From: Candidatus Woykebacteria bacterium RIFCSPLOWO2_01_FULL_43_14
Lineage (GTDB): Bacteria > Patescibacteriota > Microgenomatia > Woykebacterales > 2-01-FULL-43-14
Assembly (NCBI GenBank): GCA_001816835.1
Contig: MHDB01000041.1
Coordinates: 28,919 to 35,407, forward strand
DNA: 6,489 nucleotides
Reading direction: 5' to 3'
The notes under the pieces are model-generated. The model saw only the letters and a list, made by a program, of their open reading frames with translations. It ran no database searches and was not told where the DNA came from. Position numbers and translations under genes: made by a program. Position 1 is the stretch's first letter, and the number at the start of each line of letters is the position of its first letter. Positions 1 to 5,069 of the stretch are shown here, piece by piece.

Positions 1-389
1 TACCTCAAGACCTTTTACAAAGAGCCGAAGGGTTGATTGATCAGGCTTGGCAACTTTTGGGTTTGGACCCAGCAGTGGTAAAAAGATATTGGCAGGTTTC
101 CGTCTCCCCACCGCTTAAAAAAGGACACCAAATAAGCGTGGTATTTCAATATCGTGTGGGAAGGGATCCTGATAAAGGCTTGAGATTAGAAATTAGCTTT
201 ATGGAGCTCTCAAATGTCTGGAGAGCACAGGGTATCATGGGGACAACGAAACCTAATGGCGGCGGGTTTGATTTCTTCATCTCCATTAGACGTGGGAAAG
301 GACCAGAGACCTTTCTTGCTTATGCTGGTGCTTTTCCTTATCCTAATATCGTTCAAGACGCTAAGGTGAGAGACTCTCTCAGTGCCTAA
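1..389 (+). CDS. Hypothetical protein, 5'-truncated by the window edge
   Basis: The reading frame is open from the first complete codon (position 3) to TAA at 387-389, giving 128 visible residues with no stop upstream. The gene therefore probably begins before the window. The TTG at 33 is an alternative start, but it has only a weak purine stretch (AAAGAG, 19-24) before it. The product looks soluble, with no membrane segment or signal peptide. It has a likely helix near the start of the visible part (residues around QAWQLLGLDP) followed by alternating hydrophobic/polar stretches typical of beta strands (VSVSPPL, QISVVFQYRV, LRLEISFMEL). A glycine-rich turn (PNGGGFDFF) lies near the C-terminus. 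I recognise no family or catalytic motif. A strong terminator follows 25 bases after the stop, so this is the last gene of its transcript. Codon use looks like its neighbours. Confidence 0.6.
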   Translation, partial: PQDLLQRAEGLIDQAWQLLGLDPAVVKRYWQVSVSPPLKKGHQISVVFQYRVGRDPDKGLRLEISFMELSNVWRAQGIMGTTKPNGGGFDFFISIRRGKGPETFLAYAGAFPYPNIVQDAKVRDSLSA

Positions 390-413
390 TAAAGTAGCCT
401 ACTAAAACTCCCA

Positions 414-443
414 AAGACACCTTTTTTAGGTGTCTTCTTTTTT
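414..443 (+). terminator. Intrinsic terminator after the first gene
   Basis: A perfect 9-bp stem (AAGACACCT at 414-422 pairs with AGGTGTCTT at 428-436) closes a T5 loop. A C and a run of six T (438-443) follow it. It lies 25 bases after the stop of the upstream gene and ends the transcript before the next promoter. Confidence 0.85.
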
Positions 444-476
444 GTGCCATACAACAGTACATCTTGACCCATCTAG

Positions 477-482
477 TATAAT
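477..482 (+). promoter_or_regulatory. -10 box of the 505-861 gene
   Basis: The sequence is a perfect TATAAT, preceded by TAG. It would start transcription near 488-490, just before the ribosome binding site. No good -35 is present at the usual 16-18 bp spacing. A TTGACC (464-469) lies only 7 bp upstream, which is too close to act as a canonical -35. Confidence 0.5.
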
Positions 483-492
483 GATCACACCA

Positions 493-499
493 AAGGAGG
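493..499 (+). promoter_or_regulatory. Strong Shine-Dalgarno that fixes the start at 505
   Basis: AAGGAGG sits 5 bases before the ATG at 505. This near-perfect anti-16S match selects ATG 505 over the in-frame upstream ATG-like starts from 430, which would lie inside the terminator and the promoter. Confidence 0.85.
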
Positions 500-504
500 G
501 GATC

Positions 505-861
505 ATGAGAGACAGCTACCGAGATCTGGCGTTGCTTGTAGCGGGAGGTGCGTTTAGTCAGGTTTTGCATCACGCGCGCGGGACCAATCTGACTCTCTTT
601 TTTCCACATGAACCTAGGGTTATTATCGAAAGTCAATCCGCCATGGTGAGAGTTGCATACGGATCGTTAGAAACTCCGGCCAGAATGTTTATTCTTGAAG
701 CCAGACTGATGCTCTTGCCTCTGGACGAGCCTACTTGGTCGATCCAATTAGTGCTAGTATCCAGTGCTCCGGGAGACGTAGAGCATGTCGTTACTTTCAG
801 AGAAGGTCTACCTCAGGTTGGAGAGTTTGTCTTAATAAGCTCAGAGCTTCGGAGAGAATAA
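505..861 (+). CDS. Small hypothetical protein (118 aa)
   Basis: The gene starts at ATG 505, which is chosen because of the AAGGAGG Shine-Dalgarno 5 bases upstream and the TATAAT at 477-482. It ends at TAA 859-861. The 118-residue product has no signal peptide, no convincing membrane helix and no cysteine. After a short N-terminal helix (about residues 3-22) it is dominated by alternating hydrophobic stretches suggestive of a beta sheet: LTLFFPHEPRVIIE (29-42), SAMVRVAYG (45-53), ARMFILEARLMLLPL (59-73) and WSIQLVLVSSA (78-88). I recognise no family. It stands alone between two terminators as a single-gene transcript and converges on the endonuclease Q gene, whose stop lies 38 bases away. The strong translation signals suggest a well-expressed protein. 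Its function is unknown. Confidence 0.75.
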   Translation: MRDSYRDLALLVAGGAFSQVLHHARGTNLTLFFPHEPRVIIESQSAMVRVAYGSLETPARMFILEARLMLLPLDEPTWSIQLVLVSSAPGDVEHVVTFREGLPQVGEFVLISSELRRE

Positions 862-864
862 GCT

Positions 865-897
865 AAAAGCGCATTGGCCTAAAGCGCTTTTCTTTTT
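865..897. terminator. Shared hairpin terminator between convergent genes
   Basis: An 8-bp stem (AAAAGCGC at 865-872 pairs with GCGCTTTT at 884-891) with an 11-base loop is followed by a T5 run on the plus strand (893-897). It starts 4 bases after the plus-strand stop at 861 and 3 bases beyond the minus-strand stop at 900. On the minus strand the stem itself ends in TTTT, so the hairpin may stop both transcripts. It is clearest for the plus strand. Confidence 0.7.
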
Positions 898-899
898 GC

Positions 900-3545
900 C
901 TAAATTAGCGTTAGCTGATCTTGGTTAGGATTAGATTTTGACTCTTTTTCTTTTTTGTTTTTGGGAGGGTCAAACTTCCGTTCCCTTTTAGTTTCCGGCC
1001 AGATTTTCACAATCCCGTAAAGCCCATCAAACCCAGGATCAATGACAATATCTTCTATGCGGACTTTTTCTACTCCCTCGGCAATGCGGGCGGATGAATA
1101 TTTTTCAATGTCTTCTCTTTTTGCATGGAGCAAAATATCAATTTCATTTCCCAAATTATTGATAAGGGTGTCAAACTGCTCAATAACTTTTTTAGTTGAG
1201 ACTGAGGCAGTACCGAGAGCTTCTGCAACAATCTCCGCCAAAGGCACCAGACGACGAAACCCAGGTCTGGAATACTTTTTACTTACGAGCCAGCCATTTT
1301 CTTTGGTAAGCTCCAGCTCTTCTTCAGACCGATCAGCCAATTCCTCCACCCGCTGCATTACCCCCACGGTCAATCGACGACCACAAACCGGGCAGGTTTC
1401 CCCATTTTCTTTCGTCTCCTTAGGGTGTTGAGTAACCCCACAAACACGATGCCCATTATAATGGTACTTTCCTTCTTCAGGAAAAAATTCGATCGTTCCA
1501 ATAACTTTATTGTCATCCTGAACCGGTTTACCCGGTGAAGGATCTCTCGCGTATGCAGTCCCTGCATTGACAGGAGATTCTTCGCTTCTCTCAGAATGAC
1601 GAGACTGAGACTTCAACGCCTCAACCAGACCTTGATAGCTTAACTCACCGTCAATAATAGTCGCTTCCCGGCCCATTTTGGCCGGGGAGTGTGCATCTGA
1701 AAACGAAACAATCGCTCTATCATCCAGTTGGGATAACCTCCAGTTCATGACTGGGTCTGAGGACAAACCTGTCTCAACTGCAAATATTTCCTTTGAATAT
1801 TTCCCAAAAGCTTCGTCAATGTGGTCAAACCCACTGTTAGAGCCATAAAGAGAAAACCAGGGCGTCCAACAATTATGAACTGTCGCGAATTCTGCAAGGT
1901 AAGAATTGTCTTCCTCAACTTCCAGGTTAAACACCTCCCCATCGTAAGGATACTTTGACATCTCACGTATAGGAATATATATGTAGTCCTCATCAATCCA
2001 ACCATGTTTTCTACTTAACTTCGGTACAGAGTTCTTAAAGACTTTGTCTAGAAGTAAATTGTAGGGGTCTTCGTAAAAAGCCAAATGGCTAAAAGCATAT
2101 CCATCAGTAGAGGCTTTAATCTCTCGACCTAGATAGTTGTGGTTCCCACGATTAAGGTGTCCAACCTTACTGTCTTTAGTTATCGAAGGGACTATTCCCA
2201 AGCGCAGACAAACTGCTTTCATCCCATTCATTAGATCAACTGAAGAGGTGTATCCTTTATCCCCCCTCCACCACCCACGAAATAATTCTGAATTAAGCTG
2301 AGTAGGTAAGTGGATCATAAAGTCAGGTAAAGTTTTGGTAGTAGCGTTGTAAGGTGATCTAACATAAAAAGTTTTGGTAAAAAATTCTACCAACAGTTTA
2401 GAATAAAAACTTATCTCAATTCCTTTGGTATTATTTCTTATATATTTGCGGTGATGGGACAATCCGAAAACACTTTTCATTAGTTTTATAACGTCTTCCA
2501 CGTAATCTTCTTCACTAAGATGAAAAGCAAAAGCAACTTCATCTCTACTGTTGGTGTAGCCTTCAGCTAGATAGTAGCCGATGAGACGGCAAAAATCAGC
2601 ATTTATACTGACTAACTTGGAAAAAGCCCGACCACGAGTACCACCACTGTAGAGTTGGTTTCCCTCAGTCTTATATTTGTCTGAAATGTCTAAAGGAATT
2701 TGTTCTACTAAGGTAGTATTTTGGAAACGTGGGAAAACCAGTATATCCCCAAGTCCAAGACTCTTCGCTTGGATCCAGGCAGGCTTATATAATTTGTATA
2801 GTTTGTTTTTACAAATTCTCTTGTGAGCAGGAGTGGGTAAACACTTATCACCTGTGGTAGAACATTTAGTAACCTTGAAAGCATAGAAGGGGTGCTCAGG
2901 AGTAGTAGCTAAACCAAGAGAGAAGTACCAAGGCTTGATATGGTACAAATCTCCTTTGAAGTAATTTACCAATACATCTGTTACTTTTCTCGCTCTATTT
3001 TTATGAGTATAAACAAAATCTCCTACTTTAATATCGGATATCTTTTTTACTCCTTCCTTTGTGTGTATTAGTGTCTCTGGTTTCAAACAGTGAGCGGGAA
3101 TAATGAAGCACTTCGCATTAATACCCAAAACAATTTCCGTCAACTCGATTGCACTGAGTCCCAAAATCGGTCGGCCATCTGCTCTGATGTTCCCCCGTTT
3201 CCCAAATTCCATGTTTATCTTCTCCACCGTTGCCAAATCTGGGGCGTAGACAAGGAGATGCACTCGTCGGGTTTTCCCATTTTGTCGATAGATACAACTT
3301 ATCTCCGTCCCCAGAATAAATTTGACAGAGGGGTCTGAGAGCGTTTTTGACGTATAAAATCCATTCCCATCGTCTTGCAAATCTTCCTTAAGGTGGCTAA
3401 ACCAGGCTGGGTGGGTAAAATCGGATGATGAAAAAAGATCAATCCCCTTGATTTTTCCCCATTTCGCCATAGTGGGAATCGTCATCTGAGGCGAAACCGC
3501 TCGGGAATATTTGGAATGAAGATGAAGATCAGCAACGTAGCGCAT
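900..3545 (-). CDS. Endonuclease Q (PHP-domain DNA repair nuclease) with in-frame intein
   Basis: EndoQ cleaves DNA on the 5' side of deaminated bases (uracil, hypoxanthine, xanthine) and abasic sites. ATG 3545 is preferred because family members begin near M-x-YVADLHxHS. A TTG at 3563 would add six residues, and neither start has a clear Shine-Dalgarno. Numbering from this ATG (881 aa), the PHP metal-ligand candidates are H8 and H10 (DLHLHS), D42 and H45 (SDFTHP), E81 (GTEIS), H96, H152 (PAH), and D617 and H619 (SDAH). An intein fills residues 153-558, so the spliced protein would have 475 residues. The extein resumes with WTPWFSLYGS, the usual EndoQ sequence after PAHx. A zinc-finger-like region holds C702, C718 and C721 (CPVCGRRLT), preceded by GTIEFFPEEGKYH. 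Residues 649-678 come from a palindromic repeat. The family-like end (PGFDGLYGIVKIW) is followed by a lysine-rich tail ending QLTLI. Such proteins are often mislabelled UvrD-like helicases, but I see no helicase motifs. Splicing is predicted from motifs only. Confidence 0.9.
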   Translation of the reverse strand: MRYVADLHLHSKYSRAVSPQMTIPTMAKWGKIKGIDLFSSSDFTHPAWFSHLKEDLQDDGNGFYTSKTLSDPSVKFILGTEISCIYRQNGKTRRVHLLVYAPDLATVEKINMEFGKRGNIRADGRPILGLSAIELTEIVLGINAKCFIIPAHCLKPETLIHTKEGVKKISDIKVGDFVYTHKNRARKVTDVLVNYFKGDLYHIKPWYFSLGLATTPEHPFYAFKVTKCSTTGDKCLPTPAHKRICKNKLYKLYKPAWIQAKSLGLGDILVFPRFQNTTLVEQIPLDISDKYKTEGNQLYSGGTRGRAFSKLVSINADFCRLIGYYLAEGYTNSRDEVAFAFHLSEEDYVEDVIKLMKSVFGLSHHRKYIRNNTKGIEISFYSKLLVEFFTKTFYVRSPYNATTKTLPDFMIHLPTQLNSELFRGWWRGDKGYTSSVDLMNGMKAVCLRLGIVPSITKDSKVGHLNRGNHNYLGREIKASTDGYAFSHLAFYEDPYNLLLDKVFKNSVPKLSRKHGWIDEDYIYIPIREMSKYPYDGEVFNLEVEEDNSYLAEFATVHNCWTPWFSLYGSNSGFDHIDEAFGKYSKEIFAVETGLSSDPVMNWRLSQLDDRAIVSFSDAHSPAKMGREATIIDGELSYQGLVEALKSQSRHSERSEESPVNAGTAYARDPSPGKPVQDDNKVIGTIEFFPEEGKYHYNGHRVCGVTQHPKETKENGETCPVCGRRLTVGVMQRVEELADRSEEELELTKENGWLVSKKYSRPGFRRLVPLAEIVAEALGTASVSTKKVIEQFDTLINNLGNEIDILLHAKREDIEKYSSARIAEGVEKVRIEDIVIDPGFDGLYGIVKIWPETKRERKFDPPKNKKEKESKSNPNQDQLTLI
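1512..1601 (-). repeat. Interspersed palindromic repeat inserted in-frame in the EndoQ gene
   Basis: The element has imperfect inverted ends. On the plus strand it opens with GTCATCCTGAACC and continues to GAAGGATCTC; it closes with GAGATTCTTCGC and ends TCTCAGAATGAC. The reverse complement of the right end (GTCATTCTGAG, then GCGAAGAATCTC) matches the left end with a few changes. The palindrome spans 1512-1600 (89 bp), and exactly 30 codons (1512-1601) read through it, giving RHSERSEESP, a middle segment, then RDPSPGKPVQDD. This peptide pattern recurs in unrelated bacterial genomes wherever the repeat is translated. It separates LVEALKSQ from NKVIGTIEFFPEEG, which are normally near neighbours in EndoQ, so I read it as an insertion into a loop between the PHP core and the zinc-binding region. 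Confidence 0.8.
1872..3089 (-). mobile_element. Intein with LAGLIDADG homing endonuclease (406 aa)
   Basis: Numbering is from the ATG at 3545. The intein runs from C153 to N558 and is followed by extein C559 (+1). Block A is CLKPETLIHTKEG with the nucleophile Cys. Block B holds TPEH (T215, H218). The homing endonuclease has two LAGLIDADG helices: LIGYYLAEGY (321-330, acidic E328) and LFRGWWRGDKGY (421-432, acidic D429), with KTLPDFMIHLP between them. Block F is VFNLEVEEDNSYLA, and block G ends in VHN followed by Cys. All residues needed for canonical class 1 splicing (Cys1, block B Thr/His, penultimate His, terminal Asn, +1 Cys) are present. The insertion point directly follows H152, a predicted PHP metal ligand, so the unspliced protein should be inactive. 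The DNA looks AT-richer than the exteins: hand counts give 18 G+C of 60 at 2401-2460 against 34 of 60 at 1321-1380. That fits acquisition by homing. Confidence 0.93.
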
Positions 3546-3566
3546 ATTTCGTAATGTTAGCAAAAA

Positions 3567-3572
3567 AATATA
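3567..3572 (-). promoter_or_regulatory. Possible -10 box of the EndoQ gene
   Basis: TATATT on the minus strand would place the transcript start about 15 bases before the ATG at 3545. No -35 resembling TTGACA is present at the normal spacing, and there is no clear Shine-Dalgarno, so the call rests on this hexamer and its position alone. Confidence 0.25.
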
Positions 3573-3614
3573 ACTTTGTAACTTAATCTTTGACTACTGG
3601 AGTAAAATTAGATC

Positions 3615-3620
3615 AGGAGG
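3615..3620 (+). promoter_or_regulatory. Shine-Dalgarno selecting the ATG at 3632
   Basis: AGGAGG (followed by AG) lies 11 bases before ATG 3632. The alternative in-frame TTG at 3590 has no such site and would bury this one inside the coding region, so ATG 3632 is the better start. Confidence 0.6.
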
Positions 3621-3631
3621 AGTTTGAAAGA

Positions 3632-3964
3632 ATGAGAAGGTTCCTTTCTCTAGGGCCCGGGGTAGTAGCTTTAGCACTCTACTTAGCGATCTTAGGGTTG
3701 GGCAAAACCACACCTGAGTTTGGTTACTTCGGGCTGTTGGGTAGTGATCTGGGAAGACTAGTAATTAGTCTTGCATTTTGGGGGCTGCCTATTTACTTTA
3801 TTGCATGTAGTGTGGCTTCGCTCTACTTTGCCTTATTCTACTGGGAGGTATCAGAGCCCTCCAGAAACGGCTATGAAAGCGGTGACTTCCCAGAAATTGA
3901 AGCACCTCCGCCTAGAGCTGTCATCAGAGAGGTACCGGAAGGGGCAAAAAAGTTAAGTCAGTGA
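3632..3964 (+). CDS. Small two-helix membrane protein
   Basis: The product has 110 residues from ATG 3632, the start supported by the AGGAGG 11 bases upstream. From TTG 3590 it would have 124. Two hydrophobic segments are visible: residues 8-23 (PGVVALALYLAILGLG) and 42-71 (ending YFALFYW). A loop containing GYFGLLGSDLGR lies between them. A hydrophilic, proline- and glutamate-containing tail (about 72-110) follows. With MRR before the first helix, the positive-inside rule puts both ends in the cytoplasm. The G-x-x-G-x-x-(L)-x-x-L pattern leading into the second helix recalls the N-terminal membrane region of FtsK, but the protein is far too short and has no motor domain, so this is only a resemblance. 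It is divergent from EndoQ, with start codons 86 bases apart, and is a single-gene unit ended by a terminator. Its function is unknown. Confidence 0.75.
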   Translation: MRRFLSLGPGVVALALYLAILGLGKTTPEFGYFGLLGSDLGRLVISLAFWGLPIYFIACSVASLYFALFYWEVSEPSRNGYESGDFPEIEAPPPRAVIREVPEGAKKLSQ

Positions 3965-3983
3965 TGCGTTGTTCCCCTTCCAA

Positions 3984-4012
3984 CCCAACCAACAATGGTT
4001 GGGCTTCTTTTT
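3984..4012 (+). terminator. Intrinsic terminator after the membrane protein
   Basis: A perfect 7-bp GC-rich stem (CCCAACC at 3984-3990 pairs with GGTTGGG at 3997-4003) with a 6-base loop is followed by a T-rich tract (4005-4012, TTCTTTTT). It lies 19 bases after the stop at 3964. Confidence 0.8.
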
Positions 4013-4052
4013 GACAACAAGGCTTACAATACGGAATCTTCCCTATCTTCTT

Positions 4053-4061
4053 TGTTATACT
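4053..4061 (+). promoter_or_regulatory. Extended -10 promoter of the Nudix gene, probably leaderless
   Basis: TG-T-TATACT is an extended -10 (TGn followed by a hexamer with five of six matches to TATAAT). The hexamer ends at 4061 and the ATG is at 4068, so transcription would begin at or within a base or two of the start codon. No Shine-Dalgarno is present upstream, which agrees with a leaderless mRNA. Confidence 0.55.
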
Positions 4062-4067
4062 TAACCT

Positions 4068-4592
4068 ATGTACCTGATTGAGGCATACAAATTCTGTCCC
4101 AAGTGTGGGGGAGCTTTAGAGAAGAAGTCTCATAACCTGCTCCAATGCCTACAGTGTTCCTATGAATTTTGGGTTAATCCCTCCCCATCAGCTTCAGTGA
4201 TTATTGAAAATGACCAAAATGAGGTTTTGCTTGTAAAGCGTGCTGTTCCTCCCCATCAAGGAGCGTGGGACATTCCGGGTGGGTTTATGGAACCTGGAGA
4301 AAGCTTTATCCAGGCTGCAAAACGGGAAATCAGAGAAGAACTAGAGGTCGAAATAGAAATTACGCACTTGCTTGGAGCCTACCCTGATCTCTATTCTTAT
4401 AAAGGAGCGAATAATCCGTGCCTCAGCCTGATAGCCGCGGCAAAAATCACCTCTGGGGAGCTCAAAGTGGCCGATGACGTTTCTGGATACAGGTATTTTG
4501 CAAAGTCAAAAGTCCTGGAGCTACAAATCGCTTTTACCGGTGTGCGTGCAGCTTTACGAGAATATATTAGTCACGAAAAAACGGCTTTTTGA
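4068..4592 (+). CDS. Nudix hydrolase with N-terminal zinc ribbon
   Basis: The product is 174 aa. The N-terminus is a small zinc ribbon with C10-x2-C13 (CPKCGG) and C27-x2-C30 (CLQC), followed by EFWVNPSPSASVII, the usual entry to the Nudix fold. The Nudix box runs from G72: G72-x5-E78-x7-R86-E87-I88-x-E90-E91. These acidic residues bind the divalent metals that drive hydrolysis of nucleoside diphosphates linked to another moiety. The box glycine normally found near the end is E93, a tolerated deviation. WDIPGGFMEPGES resembles ADP-ribose/NADH pyrophosphatase relatives, but the SQPWPFPxS motif that identifies NudC is absent, so the substrate cannot be assigned. The start is ATG 4068: no earlier in-frame start is plausible, and the extended -10 ends 6 bases upstream. 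It is a single-gene unit, and the terminator hairpin overlaps its last codons. Confidence 0.92.
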   Translation: MYLIEAYKFCPKCGGALEKKSHNLLQCLQCSYEFWVNPSPSASVIIENDQNEVLLVKRAVPPHQGAWDIPGGFMEPGESFIQAAKREIREELEVEIEITHLLGAYPDLYSYKGANNPCLSLIAAAKITSGELKVADDVSGYRYFAKSKVLELQIAFTGVRAALREYISHEKTAF

Positions 4593-4602
4593 GCCGTTTT
4601 TC
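4577..4602 (+). terminator. Terminator overlapping the end of the Nudix gene
   Basis: A 10-bp stem (AAAAACGGCT at 4577-4586 pairs with AGCCGTTTTT at 4592-4601) with a 5-base loop. The T5 run forms the end of the stem. The left arm encodes the last residues of the Nudix protein and the stop codon lies in the loop, an economical arrangement. Its A-run/T-run symmetry means it could also act on the minus strand. Confidence 0.8.
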
Positions 4603-4999
4603 CACCACCTTTATCATCATAAATCTCCTTTTTGTTTGATATTGTCACTTCTGTCTGCGAATGGTCGGTATGTGGCCATACACTTAAGAATTTACACTTC
4701 TCAGTAAGGGCAGCTGATAGCTCCCTAATAATATAAAAAAGGTATTTCTTTTTAGCACGAAACACACCCAACTTTTTCCGGAGACAGAAACAGACTTACC
4801 AAATTCTCTACGAAGTGTCGTCTGGGGTAACACTCAAAATCCTTTTGACCCTTCGTAGTGCAAATGAATTGGTTTCCGTAGTATTCCTCCTTCTATCGGT
4901 ATCTCTAAACTCAAGACGCTTTGTTTGTTAATGTACTAATCTAGTATTGAACTCATCTTACAGCAAGGTAAGCATCGATACTTGACTAGAACCTAACAA
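4593..4999. other. Gene-free intergenic region before the ATPase-like regulator
   Basis: No open frame here has a convincing start and ribosome binding site. The region holds the right arm of the Nudix terminator, a small imperfect hairpin (GGG-c-AGCT at 4708-4715 with AGCT-CCC at 4719-4725), the nested inverted repeat at 4798-4873, and a short dyad (TACTA at 4934-4938 with TAGTA at 4942-4946). Apart from these I see nothing recognisable. A 407-base gap is long for this compact window. Confidence 0.5.
4798..4873. repeat. Nested inverted repeat, candidate structured RNA or degenerate element
   Basis: Three concentric pairings are visible. The outer one is ACCAAATT (4798-4805) with AATTGGT (4867-4873), one base bulged. 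The middle one is a perfect 8-bp stem, CTACGAAG (4808-4815) with CTTCGTAG (4851-4858). The innermost is TCAAAA (4834-4839) with TTTTGA (4843-4848) around a 3-base loop. No T-run follows, so it is not a terminator. It matches no RNA family that I recognise, and the strand is undetermined. Confidence 0.4.
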
Positions 5000-5042
5000 T
5001 TGCCTAACAGCTTGCTAACGAATATAATTGGCTTGCTTAACA
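4992..5042 (+). promoter_or_regulatory. Direct repeats in 11-bp phase, candidate OmpR/PhoB-type operator
   Basis: Heptamers CCTAACA (4992-4998), CCTAACA (5003-5009) and GCTAACG (5014-5020) start exactly 11 bp apart. CTTAACA (5036-5042) lies exactly two further periods on, and a weak match CTTGACT (4981-4987) lies one period before. The slot at 5025 is occupied by the -10 box. A 7-bp direct repeat with 4-bp spacers is the classical layout of PhoB/OmpR-family boxes. The gene just downstream encodes such a DNA-binding domain, so autoregulation is likely, though not shown. Confidence 0.55.
5000..5028 (+). promoter_or_regulatory. Sigma-70-type promoter of the ATPase-like regulator
   Basis: The -35 is TTGCCT (5000-5005, four of six matches to TTGACA), followed by a spacer of exactly 17 bp and a perfect TATAAT (5023-5028). 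The start would fall near 5034-5036, giving a leader of about 35 bases before ATG 5070. The -35 overlaps the second heptamer repeat. Confidence 0.65.
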
Positions 5043-5069
5043 TCAAATACAGCATCTGGGATCTACATC

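Noticed and set aside
430..504. Upstream extension of the 505-861 gene
   Set aside because: The extension would code through a terminator arm, the -10 box and a perfect Shine-Dalgarno. ATG 505 explains all three.
1042..1431. 129-codon plus-strand open frame inside the EndoQ gene
   Set aside because: It is antisense to well-supported EndoQ coding sequence, including the zinc-finger region. It has no promoter or ribosome binding site, and its serine-rich product is typical of an antisense shadow frame.
900..3545. Annotation of the large minus-strand protein as a UvrD-like helicase
   Set aside because: No Walker A or helicase motifs are present. The PHP histidines, PAH/WTPWF and GTIEFFPEEGKYH with CPVCG identify EndoQ.
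3546..3563. TTG start at 3563 for EndoQ, adding six residues
   Set aside because: The family begins close to M-x-YVADLH, which matches ATG 3545. The TTG has no ribosome binding site and lies right against the putative -10.
4068..4592. NudC-type NADH pyrophosphatase
   Set aside because: It has a zinc ribbon and a Nudix box but lacks the SQPWPFPxS motif after the box and is shorter than NudC, so only a generic Nudix call is justified.
4571..4771. Minus-strand 66-residue open frame in the long intergenic region
   Set aside because: It starts with TTG without a Shine-Dalgarno, its last codons are the Nudix terminator hairpin, it overlaps the Nudix 3' end, and the product shows no recognisable fold. 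I could not exclude it, but the support is too weak to list as a gene.
4844..4858. TTGACC at 4844-4849 as a -35 box
   Set aside because: No -10-like hexamer lies 16-18 bp downstream, and it is part of the inverted-repeat structure.
5028..5069. TTG start at 5028 for the ATPase-like regulator
   Set aside because: The codon overlaps the TATAAT of the best promoter, so it would not be in the transcript. ATG 5070 is downstream of the predicted start site.
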